A DNA stretch of 39,026 nt from Hylemonella sp. (GTDB lineage: Bacteria > Pseudomonadota > Gammaproteobacteria > Burkholderiales > Burkholderiaceae_C): positions 1 through 39,026 of the forward strand of contig JAUXVI010000050.1 of assembly GCA_030680575.1 (NCBI GenBank). The letters are read 5' to 3'. Below, one piece after another: positions 17,867-26,596 of this stretch (positions within the stretch are counted from its first letter, which is position 1; each line of letters begins with the position of its first letter). The notes beneath the pieces were generated by a model. It did no database searches, was not told the origin of the DNA, and saw nothing but the letters and a program-made list of their open reading frames with translations. The position numbers were made by a program, and so were the translations under genes.

Positions 17867-18493
17867 TTACTTGAGGGCCGTACCCAGAACCTGCAGATAG
17901 GCGATCAGTGCTTCGACTTCCGTCTTGCCTTTGACCTCCTCCACTGCCTTGGCGATCTGCTCGTCGGTGTAGGGCACGCCCACGGTGCGCAGTGCCTTCA
18001 TGTGCGCCGGCATGACTGAGGCATCCACCATGTCCTTGAGCAGCCAGGGGTAGGCCGGCATGTTGGACTCGGGCACCAGATCGCGCGGATTGTTCAGGTG
18101 GATACGGTGCCACTCATCACTGTAGCGGCCACCGACACGCGCCAGGTCAGGACCGGTGCGCTTGCTGCCCCACTGGAACGGGTGGTCGTAGACCGACTCA
18201 CCCGCCACCGAGTAGTGGCCATAGCGCAGGGTCTCGGCACGGAACGGACGAATCATCTGCGAGTGGCAGTTGTAGCAGCCTTCGCGGACGTAGATATCAC
18301 GCCCGGCCAGTTGCAGCGCGGTGTAGGGCTGGATGCCCTTGATCGGCTCGGTGGTGGACTTCTGGAAGAACAGCGGCACGATCTCGACCAGACCGCCGAC
18401 CAACAGAACCAACAAGATGAGAACGATCATCAGGAAGTTGTTGGTCTCAATTTTCTCGTGCGACATGCCGCCGCTCGTGTTGTGGTTTGCCAT
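17867..18493 (-). CDS. ccoO: cbb3-type cytochrome c oxidase subunit II, monohaem CcoO
   Basis: CcoO is the membrane-anchored monohaem cytochrome c of the cbb3 oxidase. The 208 residues have an N-terminal transmembrane helix (about 20-42), the family segment [17 protein letters not shown], and a single haem site CYNCH (73-77) followed by [16 protein letters not shown] Met ligand is likely in [10 protein letters not shown]. The ATG at 18493 has AAGGA upstream at good spacing. It lies 16 bp after ccoN, in the order N-O-Q-P. Confidence 0.97.
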   Translation of the reverse strand: MANHNTSGGMSHEKIETNNFLMIVLILLVLLVGGLVEIVPLFFQKSTTEPIKGIQPYTALQLAGRDIYVREGCYNCHSQMIRPFRAETLRYGHYSVAGESVYDHPFQWGSKRTGPDLARVGGRYSDEWHRIHLNNPRDLVPESNMPAYPWLLKDMVDASVMPAHMKALRTVGVPYTDEQIAKAVEEVKGKTEVEALIAYLQVLGTALK

Positions 18494-18509
18494 GATGGTT
18501 TCCTTCTTC

Positions 18510-19946
18510 TTATGCGTGAGACGCAGCGGCCGGGATGGTGACGTTGACCGAGCGGCCGGCAGTGGCCGTCTTGATCACGTTCCACAGCATGACCAGCATG
18601 CCGCCCAGGTAGAGCAGGCCACCCAGCAGACGCAGCACATAAAACGGGAAGGTGGCCTTGACCGACTCGACGAAGGTGTAGGTCAACGTACCGTCCGTGT
18701 TGATGGCGCGCCACATCAGACCCTGCATCACACCGGCAATCCACATGGCGGCGATATAGATCACGATGCCGATGGTGGCGGTCCAGAAGTGAACTTCAAT
18801 GGCCTTGACGCTGTACATCTGCTTCTGGCCGAACAGGCGCGGAATCAGGTAGTACATGGAACCCATGGTGACCAGACCCACCCAGCCCAAGGCGCCGGAG
18901 TGCACGTGGCCCACGGTCCAGTCGGTGTAGTGGCTCAAGGCATTGACGGTCTTGATCGACATCATCGGGCCTTCGAACGTGCTCATGCCGTAGAAGGACA
19001 GCGACACGATCAGGAAACGCAGGATCGGGTCGTCACGCAGTTTGTGCCAAGCGCCCGACAGGGTCATGATGCCGTTGATCATGCCGCCCCAGCTGGGAGC
19101 CAGCAGAATCAGCGAGAACACCATGCCGACCGACTGCGTCCAGTCCGGCAATGCGGTGTAGTGCAGGTGGTGCGGACCCGCCCACATGTAAGTGAAGATC
19201 AGCGCCCAGAAGTGGACGATGGACAGACGGTAGCTGTAAACGGGACGCTCAGCCTGCTTGGGGATGAAGTAATACATCATGCCCAGGAAGCCGGCCGTCA
19301 GGAAGAAGCCCACGGCGTTGTGGCCGTACCACCATTGCACCATGGCATCCTGCACGCCGGCATAAGCCGAGTAGGACTTGAGGAAACTGGCCGGGATGGC
19401 AGCGCTGTTCACCAGGTGCAGCAAGGCCACGGCGATGATGAAGGCGCCGAAGAACCAGTTGGCCACATAGATGTGCTTGACCTTGCGGGTACCCACCGTG
19501 CCGAAGAAGACGATGGCAAACGATACCCAGACCAGCGTGATCAGGATGTCGATCGGCCACTCCAGCTCGGCGTACTCCTTGCCGGAGGTGTAACCCAGCG
19601 GCAGGGAAATGGCGGCCAGCAGGATCACCAGCTGCCAACCCCAGAAGGTAAAGGCCGCCAGCTTGTCACCGAACAAGCGAACATGGCAGGTTCGCTGAAC
19701 CACGTAATAGGCAGCGGCAAACAAGCCGCAACCGCCGAAAGCGAAGATCACGGCATTGGTATGCAAGGGGCGCAAGCGGCCATAGCTCAACCATGAAATG
19801 CCAAAGTTGAGCTCTGGCCACGTCAACTGCGCGGCAATGATCACGCCAACCAGCATGCCCACCACGCCCCATACCACCGTCATGATGGCGAACTGTCTTA
19901 CAACGGTGTCGTTGTAGACAGTGGCTTTTGTGTTTGCAAATGTCAT
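18510..19946 (-). CDS. ccoN: cbb3-type cytochrome c oxidase subunit I, catalytic CcoN
   Basis: CcoN reduces oxygen to water with high affinity and pumps protons. All expected metal ligands are visible: His62 (LHTNAVIF, low-spin haem b), His209 in WWYGHN and His259/His260 in AGPHHLHY (CuB), Tyr253 in FTYMW (the cross-linked tyrosine of this oxidase class), and His347/His349 in [10 protein letters not shown] (haem b3 and haem b). The 478-residue length is normal. I chose the ATG at 19946, which has GAGG five bases upstream; a GTG two codons earlier is possible. An FNR-like palindrome lies 60-73 bp upstream of this start. Confidence 0.98.
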   Translation of the reverse strand: MTFANTKATVYNDTVVRQFAIMTVVWGVVGMLVGVIIAAQLTWPELNFGISWLSYGRLRPLHTNAVIFAFGGCGLFAAAYYVVQRTCHVRLFGDKLAAFTFWGWQLVILLAAISLPLGYTSGKEYAELEWPIDILITLVWVSFAIVFFGTVGTRKVKHIYVANWFFGAFIIAVALLHLVNSAAIPASFLKSYSAYAGVQDAMVQWWYGHNAVGFFLTAGFLGMMYYFIPKQAERPVYSYRLSIVHFWALIFTYMWAGPHHLHYTALPDWTQSVGMVFSLILLAPSWGGMINGIMTLSGAWHKLRDDPILRFLIVSLSFYGMSTFEGPMMSIKTVNALSHYTDWTVGHVHSGALGWVGLVTMGSMYYLIPRLFGQKQMYSVKAIEVHFWTATIGIVIYIAAMWIAGVMQGLMWRAINTDGTLTYTFVESVKATFPFYVLRLLGGLLYLGGMLVMLWNVIKTATAGRSVNVTIPAAASHA

Positions 19947-20005
19947 GTGCACCTCTTTTCTTAGTTGTCCACCGTCAAGTCTGTAACAAACTTCCTGAAA
20001 ACCGT

Positions 20006-20019
20006 TTGACTCATGTCAA
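20006..20019. promoter_or_regulatory. FNR-like palindrome upstream of ccoN
   Basis: TTGACTCATGTCAA is a symmetric variant of the FNR box with C/G in place of T/A at the fifth position of each half. TTACAG at 19985-19980 (minus strand) could serve as -10, placing the palindrome about 39-41 bp before the start site, as for FNR-activated promoters. The symmetry is visible; the function is inferred. Confidence 0.7.
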
Positions 20020-20025
20020 CCGCCC

Positions 20026-20163
20026 TCAAGAATCCCGCAAAATCCGCTCGCCTTCGGCCTCGATGTCCTCAAATTGACCCCGCTCGATCGCCCACCACAG
20101 GCCACCGAGAATGAAAAACACCAGAATGACCGACAGCGGAATGAGTAAATAGAGTATGTCCAT
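20026..20163 (-). CDS. ccoS: cbb3-type cytochrome oxidase assembly protein CcoS
   Basis: This 45-residue single-helix membrane protein starts MDILYLLIPLSVILVFFILG, continues GLWWAIERGQFEDIE and ends GERILRDS. This is the CcoS/FixS pattern, in which the helix is followed by W..K/R.GQFDDLE-like sequence. CcoS is needed to insert cofactors into CcoN. The ATG at 20163 overlaps the ccoI stop (TGATG), a sign of translational coupling. The gene ends 80 bp before the ccoN start. Confidence 0.95.
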   Translation of the reverse strand: MDILYLLIPLSVILVFFILGGLWWAIERGQFEDIEAEGERILRDS

Positions 20164-22499
20164 CAGGTTACTTTCGTATGACGCCAGCCACCCGTCAACC
20201 GCAGGGCATTGAGCACCACCAGCAGGGAACTCGAGGCCATGCCAAGGCCTGCCAGCCAGGCGGGGAGCCAACCGACCACTGCCAGCGGCACGCAGACAGC
20301 GTTGTAGGTAACCGCCCACCAAAGGTTCTGGTTCACGATCTCCAGGGTGCGGCGCGACAGCTGCAGCGACTGTCCCACGCTGCCCAGCTGCTCCCCCAGC
20401 ACCACGAAATCGGCTTGCGCACGGGCCAAGGGCACGGCGTGGCCGACGGCAAACGACACATGGGCACCGGCCAGCACCGGCCCGTCGTTCAAGCCATCCC
20501 CCACCACCGCCACCCGCTTGCCACGCTGTTGCGCCGCCTGCAGAAATGCCAACTTGTCCTGCGGCGTGCAGCCACCGCGCGCCTGCCGGATGCCGAGCTG
20601 TGCTGCCACCCGGGCCACCGCCTGCTCGCCATCGCCGGACAGAATCTGCACCTCAATCCCCGAAGCCTGCAAGGCCACCACCGTGTCGAGTGCATCGGGC
20701 CGGATGTCCTCGCCCAACTCAAACGTGGCCAGCCAGCCTTGCGCATCACTCAGACAAGCGTGCGGTCCTGGCGGCACAGACTCCTGAACGCCGCAGAAAC
20801 GGGAAGAACCCAAGCGGACCTCTTGCGCCGGCCCTGTCGCCCCGGGTAACACCAGCTGGCCGACCAGTCCCTGGCCTGCCAGTTCCCGCACATCGCTCGA
20901 CGGCTGGGCAACCAGTCCCCGGCCCTGCCCGGCCGCGGCCAGGGCACGCGACACCGGATGCAGCGACTGTTGCGCCAGCGCCATGACCATGGCCAATGCC
21001 TGCGCATCGGACACGCCGGCACGGGTCCGGATGGATTGCAGCACCATGGCGTCGCGCGTCAGGGTGCCGGTCTTGTCAAACACCACCATGTCAACTTCCG
21101 CCAGTGCCTCCAGACCGCCCAGCCGGCGCACCAGCACGCCCTGGCGCGCCAGGCTACCGGCCGCAGCCAGCATGGCGGCTGGCGTGGCCAGCGACAAGGC
21201 ACAGGGACAGGTCACCACCAGCACGGCCACCGCCACCATCAGCGCATGACCAGGATCGCGCCCCCACCAGTAGGCCGCAGCACCCGCGGCCGCCAGCAAG
21301 ACGCCCACCAGGAACGGCTTGGCCAGGCGGTCCACCCGCTGCGCCAGCTGCGGCTTGCTGCTGGCGGCCTGCTCCATCAATGCCACGATCTGGGCAAAGC
21401 GGGTATCGGCTCCGGTGCGATCCACCCGCACCAGCACAGACGCGGCCAGGTTATGGCTGCCGGCAATGACGGCATCGCCCACACCCCGAGAAATCGGCCG
21501 CGACTCTCCCGTGAGCAGCGCCTCGTCAGCCAGCGTCTGGCCTTGCAGCACCGTGCCGTCCGCCGGAAACGCCTCGCCTGGCAGGATCCGTACCACATCA
21601 CCCGCCTGCAGCCGCCGGACCGCGACGCGCTCGAACACCCCGTCGGCACGCTGTCGCTCCACACTGTCGGGCAGGCGGTTCATCAAGGCATCCAGGGCAC
21701 CGGCGGTGCGGTCGCGCAGCCGCAACTCCAGCCAGCGACCGGTGAGCAAAAAGAAGACGAACATGGTCAGGGAGTCGAAGTACACCTCTTTCCCGAAAAT
21801 GCCCTGCGGATCGAAGGTGCCCGCCGTGCTAACCACAAAGGTGATGCCCATGCCCAGCGCCACGGGCAGGTCCATGCTGATGCGTCGTTGCACCACATCG
21901 CGCAGCGCGGCAGAAAAGAAGGGGCCACAGGAAAAAAGCATGACCGGCAGGGTCAGCACCCAGGAGGCCCAGCGCAGCAACTGTTCCATCTCGGCCGACA
22001 GGTCGCCCGGCAGCGCCACATAGGCCGGCCATGCGTACATCATCACCTGCATCATGCACAGGCCGGCCACCGACCAGCGCCACAGTGCCTTGCGGGTTTC
22101 CTGGCGGCGACGCTGGTTGGCGAAGGCATCGTTGGCCGGCACGGCGCGGTAGCCGGCTTTCAGAACGGCCTGCATCCAGCCCGAAGGCTGCACGACATCA
22201 GCCTGCCAGACCACACTGGCGCGATGGCTGCCGGCGCTGACACTGGCACTGGCCACGCCGGGAACGCTGCGCAAGGCGTCCTCGACCGTCAGCGCGCAGG
22301 CAGCACAGTGCATGCCTTCGATGACCAGATGGGATTCCCAGCAGTCGGCCTGGTCTTGAACCGGTCGGCTGAAGGCCGACCACTCCTGTGGATCGTCAAG
22401 CAGGCCAAAGCCGGCCGGGGCTGAGTCCACGAGCGGCTCAGCAGCTTCTGCCCTTTTTCGTTCCGGCAAGAACGTCGTGGCAAGACTTGCTGTTTGCAT
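20163..22499 (-). CDS. ccoI: Copper-transporting P1B-type ATPase CcoI (FixI)
   Basis: CcoI exports copper across the inner membrane for CuB assembly in the cbb3 oxidase. The 778 residues carry an N-terminal heavy-metal domain with GMHCAAC (65-68 for CAAC), eight likely membrane segments, TGES (330-333), the metal-site CPC (431-433), the phosphorylation site DKTGT (475-479) and the hinge GDGLNDGPVL. I chose the ATG at 22499; TTG at 22508 in frame is an alternative. Neither has a clear ribosome site. The gene is coupled to ccoS by overlapping stop and start codons. An FNR box lies 37-50 bp upstream of the ATG and is shared with the divergent usp gene. Confidence 0.95.
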   Translation of the reverse strand: MQTASLATTFLPERKRAEAAEPLVDSAPAGFGLLDDPQEWSAFSRPVQDQADCWESHLVIEGMHCAACALTVEDALRSVPGVASASVSAGSHRASVVWQADVVQPSGWMQAVLKAGYRAVPANDAFANQRRRQETRKALWRWSVAGLCMMQVMMYAWPAYVALPGDLSAEMEQLLRWASWVLTLPVMLFSCGPFFSAALRDVVQRRISMDLPVALGMGITFVVSTAGTFDPQGIFGKEVYFDSLTMFVFFLLTGRWLELRLRDRTAGALDALMNRLPDSVERQRADGVFERVAVRRLQAGDVVRILPGEAFPADGTVLQGQTLADEALLTGESRPISRGVGDAVIAGSHNLAASVLVRVDRTGADTRFAQIVALMEQAASSKPQLAQRVDRLAKPFLVGVLLAAAGAAAYWWGRDPGHALMVAVAVLVVTCPCALSLATPAAMLAAAGSLARQGVLVRRLGGLEALAEVDMVVFDKTGTLTRDAMVLQSIRTRAGVSDAQALAMVMALAQQSLHPVSRALAAAGQGRGLVAQPSSDVRELAGQGLVGQLVLPGATGPAQEVRLGSSRFCGVQESVPPGPHACLSDAQGWLATFELGEDIRPDALDTVVALQASGIEVQILSGDGEQAVARVAAQLGIRQARGGCTPQDKLAFLQAAQQRGKRVAVVGDGLNDGPVLAGAHVSFAVGHAVPLARAQADFVVLGEQLGSVGQSLQLSRRTLEIVNQNLWWAVTYNAVCVPLAVVGWLPAWLAGLGMASSSLLVVLNALRLTGGWRHTKVT

Positions 22500-22535
22500 A
22501 GTGCTCAAGCGTATCGGGCAGCACCCGCCTCTGTC

Positions 22536-22549
22536 TTGATTTGGATCAA
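22536..22549. promoter_or_regulatory. Perfect FNR/ANR box between ccoI and usp
   Basis: TTGATTTGGATCAA fits TTGATNNNNATCAA fully. For usp, a -10 (TAATCT at 22573-22578) puts the start site near 22584, so the box centre (22542.5) sits at about -41.5, the class II activator position. For ccoI the same distance falls at about 22501, two bases from the ATG. Confidence 0.93.
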
Positions 22550-22572
22550 GACGATAACAGAAGTGAACGTAG

Positions 22573-22578
22573 TAATCT
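22573..22578 (+). promoter_or_regulatory. Likely -10 element of the usp promoter
   Basis: TAATCT matches TATAAT at four of six positions and has the correct spacing to the FNR box for FNR-dependent activation. No good -35 is present, as is usual where FNR overlaps that position. Confidence 0.6.
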
Positions 22579-22611
22579 AGAATCTGTTTCGCATAACACG
22601 GAGATCACCTC

Positions 22612-23055
22612 ATGTACCAAAGAATCCTCGTTGCCACCGATGGCTCCACCCTGTCCAAGAAAGCTGTGAGCAGCGCCATTGCCATGGCCCAGCTCACCGG
22701 CGCCGAACTGGTGGCTCTGAAGGTGATCCCGCGCTACCCGCAAAGCTATTTTGAAGGCGGTCTGGCCCTGCCGGCCAGCGACATCGCCCGCGTCGAACAG
22801 CAATGGGCTGAGCACGGTCAGTCGATCGTGGATGCCGTGAGCAAGACCGCCCTGGGCAAGGGCGTCAAGGTCAAGGCTGTCACGGCCAAGTCGGATCTGG
22901 TGAGCGAGGCCATCATCGCTGCCGCCAAGAAACACAAATGCGACCTGATCGTCATGGCCTCGCATGGCCGCAAGGGCATCAAGCGCCTGCTGCTGGGCAG
23001 CGAGACGCAACAGGTGCTGACGCACTCGCACGTGCCGGTGCTGGTGCTGCGTTAA
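22612..23055 (+). CDS. Universal stress protein (UspA family)
   Basis: This 147-residue single-domain Usp protein begins MYQRILVATDGSTLSKKAV. Near its end is the nucleotide-binding loop SHGRKGIKRLLLGSETQQVL, followed by HVPVLVLR. The ATP loop pattern G-x2-G-x9-G-S is kept except that the first Gly is Ala (VMASHG). GGAG lies upstream of the ATG at 22612. The perfect FNR box and well-placed -10 suggest strong induction when oxygen falls. Usp proteins of this type are often in FNR/ANR regulons and support survival at low energy; the exact role here is unknown. A strong terminator follows. Confidence 0.93.
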   Translation: MYQRILVATDGSTLSKKAVSSAIAMAQLTGAELVALKVIPRYPQSYFEGGLALPASDIARVEQQWAEHGQSIVDAVSKTALGKGVKVKAVTAKSDLVSEAIIAAAKKHKCDLIVMASHGRKGIKRLLLGSETQQVLTHSHVPVLVLR

Positions 23056-23083
23056 GCGAATCCACAAGCGCTGGACGCAAGAC

Positions 23084-23116
23084 AAAGGCCCGCCCCGCAA
23101 GGGGTGGGCCTTTTTT
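23084..23116 (+). terminator. Rho-independent terminator of usp
   Basis: AAAGGCCCGCCCC (23084-23096) pairs with GGGGTGGGCCTTT (23101-23113) around a GCAA tetraloop, with one G-T wobble, and is followed by six T residues. It begins 28 bp after the usp stop codon and also separates usp from the convergent matB. Confidence 0.92.
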
Positions 23117-23146
23117 CATGGTGCCGCAGAGGCAGGACGAACCGGC

Positions 23147-24679
23147 TCAGTAAAACAGGTGCTTGTGCTGCTCACGCAGCAGGTTCTTTTGCACCTTGCC
23201 CATGGTGTTGCGCGGCAACTCGTCGACCACGAAACAGCGCTTCGGAATCTTGAAATTGGCCAGCTCTGACTTGAGTTTGGCAATGATGTGGTCCGGATCG
23301 AGCGCCATGCCGGACTGGCGTACCACCACCGCCACGCCCACCTCACCGAAATCGGGATGCGGCACCCCGACCACGGCACTCTCCATCACGCCCGGCAGTT
23401 CGTTGATGTAGCCCTCGATCTCGGCCGGATACACGTTGTAGCCACCGCTGATGATCAGATCCTTGCTGCGACCGACGATGGTCACGTAGCCACGCTCATC
23501 AATCTTGCCGACGTCACCGGTCTTGAAGTAACCGTCGGCGGTGAACTCTTCCTTCGTCTTCTCCGGCATGCACCAGTAGCCCTTGAACACATTGGGCCCC
23601 TTGACCTGGATGCCACCGATCTCGCCCACCGGTACCGGCTGGCCGGCATCGTCCTGCACCCGCAGGCTGACGCCCGGCAAGGGAAAGCCGACGGTGCCGC
23701 CGCGGCGCTCGCCATCCTTCGGTTTGTAGGGGTTGGACGTCAGCATGATGGTTTCACTCATGCCGTAGCGCTCCAGGATGGTGTGGCCAGTGCGTTCCTG
23801 CCAGGCCACAAAAGTCTCGATCAGCAACGGCGCCGAACCGGCGACGAACAGACGCATGTTGCGCGTGGACTCACGGTTCAGGCCATGCTCCGCCAGCAGT
23901 CGCACATACAGCGTGGGCACACCCATGAAAACCGTGGCCTCGGGCAGCTTCTGCAGCACGCGCTTGGGGTCGAACTTGGCCATCCAGATCATCTTGCTGC
24001 CGTTGAGCAGCGCACCATGCAGCGCCACGAACAGGCCGTGCACGTGGAAGATCGGCAACACATGCATCAGCACGTCGCCAGGCTGCCAGCCCCAATATTT
24101 CTTCAGCACCTGGGCATTGCTCAGCAGGTTGCCGTGCGTCAGCATGGCGCCCTTGCTGCGGCCGGTGGTACCGCTGGTGTAGAGGATGGCGGCCAGGTCG
24201 TCGGCCTGACGCGGCACCGCCTGATGGTGTTCCGAACAGTGCGCTGCGCGCTCCAGCAACGAGCCGGTACGGTTGTCATCCAGCGTGAACACATGCTGCG
24301 TGCCGGCCTTGAAGGCAATCTTGCTGACCCAGCCGAAGTTCTTGCTGCTGCACACCACCACGGCCGGCTCAGCGTTGCCGACGAAGTACTCGATCTCGGC
24401 ACTCTGGTAGGCGGTGTTGAGCGGCAGGAACACGTAGCCGGCGCGCAGCGTGGCCAGGTACAGCATGACCGCCTCGACCGATTTCTCCACCTGCACCGCA
24501 ATGCGCGCGCCCTCGGGCAGGTCGAGCGATTTGAGCAGGTTGGCCATCATGGCCGTGGCACGCTCCAGGTCGCGCCAGGAGTAGTTCAGCCCGTTGTCGG
24601 TCTCGATGGCGATCGCATCCAGGTTGTGTGGGAACGCCGCACGCAAGGCGGAAAACAGATTGGCATGGGCTTGTGACAT
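23147..24679 (-). CDS. matB: Malonyl-CoA synthetase (malonate--CoA ligase)
   Basis: MatB joins malonate and CoA with ATP to give malonyl-CoA, the substrate of MatA. The 510-residue ANL enzyme shows the P-loop ILYTSGTTGRSKGAMLTHGN, the motif RYGMSETIMLTSNP, the hinge DLIISGGYNVYPAEIEGYIN and the C-terminal catalytic lysine segment RNTMGKVQKN. Assignment to malonate rests on overall similarity and on the neighbouring malonyl-CoA decarboxylase. I chose the ATG at 24679, 8 bp after the hydratase stop codon; a TTG at 24691 overlapping that stop is the alternative. It is the last gene of the malonate operon and faces usp. Confidence 0.92.
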   Translation of the reverse strand: MSQAHANLFSALRAAFPHNLDAIAIETDNGLNYSWRDLERATAMMANLLKSLDLPEGARIAVQVEKSVEAVMLYLATLRAGYVFLPLNTAYQSAEIEYFVGNAEPAVVVCSSKNFGWVSKIAFKAGTQHVFTLDDNRTGSLLERAAHCSEHHQAVPRQADDLAAILYTSGTTGRSKGAMLTHGNLLSNAQVLKKYWGWQPGDVLMHVLPIFHVHGLFVALHGALLNGSKMIWMAKFDPKRVLQKLPEATVFMGVPTLYVRLLAEHGLNRESTRNMRLFVAGSAPLLIETFVAWQERTGHTILERYGMSETIMLTSNPYKPKDGERRGGTVGFPLPGVSLRVQDDAGQPVPVGEIGGIQVKGPNVFKGYWCMPEKTKEEFTADGYFKTGDVGKIDERGYVTIVGRSKDLIISGGYNVYPAEIEGYINELPGVMESAVVGVPHPDFGEVGVAVVVRQSGMALDPDHIIAKLKSELANFKIPKRCFVVDELPRNTMGKVQKNLLREQHKHLFY

Positions 24680-24687
24680 GGCTTCGC

Positions 24688-25503
24688 TCAAGTCTCAGAG
24701 GTTGAAAAATTACTGGGTCGCTTCTGCAGAAAGGCGCTGATGCCTTCGCGATGCTCCGGGCTGTCGGCGTAGGCATAGGCCTGGGAAAAGAATTTTGCTA
24801 TTGAATTCGAAGCAGCTGGCGCAATACCATCAAGGGCTGGAGGCGAATTCAATGCTCGAAGCGTCTGCTTGTTCAGACGTGCGGCCTGGGGCGCCAGTGC
24901 CGTGATGCGCGCGGCGGTGGCTGCGGCCTCACTGGCACATTGCCCGCTCGACATCACGCGACTGAGAAAACCGCGCTGCATCATCAACTCCGTGCTGAAC
25001 ACGGCCGCTTCCAGCAGCATCTCACGCGCCGTCAGGGCACCGGCTTCTCGCAGCACCAGCGCCGCCTCACGCGGTGCCATGGGAAACCCCAGGCGGGCGA
25101 TTGGCGCGCCGAATTTGGCGCCCTCCTCGGCAATCCGGATGTCGCAACAGCAGGCGATCTCCACGCCGGCGCCCATGCAATTGCCCTCGATCTGCGCCAC
25201 GATCGGCACATCGCAGTCCAACATGGCCTGCAGGCCGCCCCAGACATCGTTGTCGTGGAAATCGCGCAGGCCGGCCTCGTCGAAGCGAAAGTCCGGGTAT
25301 TCCGAAATATCGCCACCCGCGCAGAAATGCCCACCCTCCCCGCGCACCAGCACACAGCGCACCGCCGGTTCGGACTGGATCGTCGTGAACACCTGGCGCA
25401 GTTCGCGCCACATGGCGCGTGACATGGCGTTGAACTTGCCCGGGTGGCTCAGCGTTACAAGCGCGAGTGCGCCCTGTCGTTCGGATCGAATGCTGCCACT
25501 CAT
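24688..25503 (-). CDS. Enoyl-CoA hydratase/isomerase-family protein in the malonate operon, with in-frame repeat insertion
   Basis: This crotonase-fold protein of 271 residues has the oxyanion-hole segments KFNAMSRAMW and EGGHFCAGGDISEYPDF, then QIEGNCMGAGVEIACCCDIR. The second catalytic region reads KFGAPIARLGFPMAPREA. Its substrate is unknown. Being in a malonate operon, it might act on malonyl-CoA or a related acyl-CoA, but this is inference. Residues 219-236 are encoded by a 54-bp interspersed repeat in antisense direction (NSPPALDGIAPAASNSIA), an insertion of exactly 18 codons in the C-terminal helical part. I chose the ATG at 25503; another at 25521 is in frame. The gene lies between the Bug protein and matB. 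Confidence 0.88.
   Translation of the reverse strand: MSGSIRSERQGALALVTLSHPGKFNAMSRAMWRELRQVFTTIQSEPAVRCVLVRGEGGHFCAGGDISEYPDFRFDEAGLRDFHDNDVWGGLQAMLDCDVPIVAQIEGNCMGAGVEIACCCDIRIAEEGAKFGAPIARLGFPMAPREAALVLREAGALTAREMLLEAAVFSTELMMQRGFLSRVMSSGQCASEAAATAARITALAPQAARLNKQTLRALNSPPALDGIAPAASNSIAKFFSQAYAYADSPEHREGISAFLQKRPSNFSTSET
24797..24850 (+). repeat. Comamonadaceae-type 54-bp interspersed repeat, copy 3, inside a coding sequence
   Basis: The copy has the head GCTATTGAATTCGAAGC, the core GGCGCAATACCAT and the tail CAAGGGCTGGAGGCGAATTC. It aligns without gaps to the murI copy at 37379 (33 of 54 bases identical; the differences include all eight of positions 27-34). It is antisense to the hydratase gene and keeps its frame. 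Confidence 0.85.
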
Positions 25504-25552
25504 TGCTTCACTTTTCCTCATTCGGTACCACGTGACAGGGCTTCAGTTCGTG

Positions 25553-26548
25553 TCAATCCAGTTTGGCGCCCGAGAGCTTGACCACGTTGGCCCAACGCTT
25601 GACCTCGGCACTGACAAACTGGCCGAACTGCTGCGGTGTCAAAGTACCGAATTCAGCACCCTGGTTGGCCCAGACTGCCTTGGCCTCGTCTGTCGTGCCG
25701 GCCTTGCGAATTTCCTCCACCGCGCGCGCCTGGGCATCGGCCGGCGTGCCCTTGGGGGCCCAGATGCCATACCAGGTGCTCACGGTGTAGTCCGGCAGAC
25801 CCAGCTCAGCCGCGCACGGCACATCGGGGAACGCCGGGTTGCGTTTCGGGCCCGAGACCATCAACGCCTTGATACGGCCACCTTTGATATGGGCCGCCGA
25901 GGACCCCAGACCGTCGAACATCATGTCCACATTGCCGGCAATCAGATCCTGCAGTGCCGGGCCGGCACCGCGATAGGGAATGTGGGTGATGAAGGTCTTG
26001 GTCTGCAGCTTGAACAGCTCACCGGCCAGGTGGTGGCTGGTGCCGCTGCCGGCCGAGCCGTAATTCATCTTGCCGGGGCTCTGGCGCAGCATGGCCATGA
26101 AGGCCTTGAAGTCGCCTGGCACTTTCTTCGGATTCACCACCAGCACCTGCGGCACATTGGCCACCAAGGCCAGCGGCACAAAGTCCTTCTCGATGTCGTA
26201 ATCCAGCTTGGGGTACATCGATGGCGCAATGACGTGGTGCACCCCGCCCATGAACAGGGTGTAGCCATCGGGCTGCGCCTTGGCTGCGATGCTGGCGCCC
26301 AGCGTGCCGCCAGCGCCGCCGCGATTGTCAATGACCAGCTGTTTGCCGGTCAGCTTGGAGAACTGGGCCGACAACGGCCGGGCAAAAGCGTCGGTCCCGC
26401 CGCCAGCGGGAAACGGCACGATCAAGGTGACCGGTTTGGCCGGCCAGCTGGATTGGGCATGCCCAGTCAAGGCCGTGCCGGCGAGGCCGGCGGCTGCCAA
26501 GCGCAGCACATCACGTCGGTTGGAAATGACGCGGTCGAAGGTAGTCAT
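25553..26548 (-). CDS. Bug-type tripartite tricarboxylate transporter substrate-binding protein
   Basis: This 331-residue periplasmic binding protein is of the Bug/TctC family. A Tat-like signal is visible: SNRRDVLRLAAAGLAGTAL, with likely cleavage after GHAQS. The mature part begins WPAKPVTLIVPFPAGGGTD, the family hallmark around the ligand loop, followed by GKQLVIDNRGGAGGTLG, GSAGSGTSHHLAGELF and IPYRGAGPALQDLIAG. GAGGAG precedes the ATG at 26548 with good spacing. No TctA or TctB membrane partners are in the window, so it may work with a distant transporter or as a sensor. Its place between matA and the hydratase suggests that it binds malonate or a related dicarboxylate. Confidence 0.93.
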   Translation of the reverse strand: MTTFDRVISNRRDVLRLAAAGLAGTALTGHAQSSWPAKPVTLIVPFPAGGGTDAFARPLSAQFSKLTGKQLVIDNRGGAGGTLGASIAAKAQPDGYTLFMGGVHHVIAPSMYPKLDYDIEKDFVPLALVANVPQVLVVNPKKVPGDFKAFMAMLRQSPGKMNYGSAGSGTSHHLAGELFKLQTKTFITHIPYRGAGPALQDLIAGNVDMMFDGLGSSAAHIKGGRIKALMVSGPKRNPAFPDVPCAAELGLPDYTVSTWYGIWAPKGTPADAQARAVEEIRKAGTTDEAKAVWANQGAEFGTLTPQQFGQFVSAEVKRWANVVKLSGAKLD

Positions 26549-26596
26549 GTCTGTCTCCTCTTTTTTAGTGAACCAACTAACAAAATGGTGCGGCTG

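Noticed and set aside
20958..22424. 488-codon plus-strand frame opposite ccoI
   Set aside because: It is antisense to the CPC/DKTGT-bearing ATPase; no motifs.
22497..22508. TTG at 22508 as start of ccoI
   Set aside because: The ATG three codons later is more usual, and a plausible FNR-dependent start site lies downstream of the TTG.
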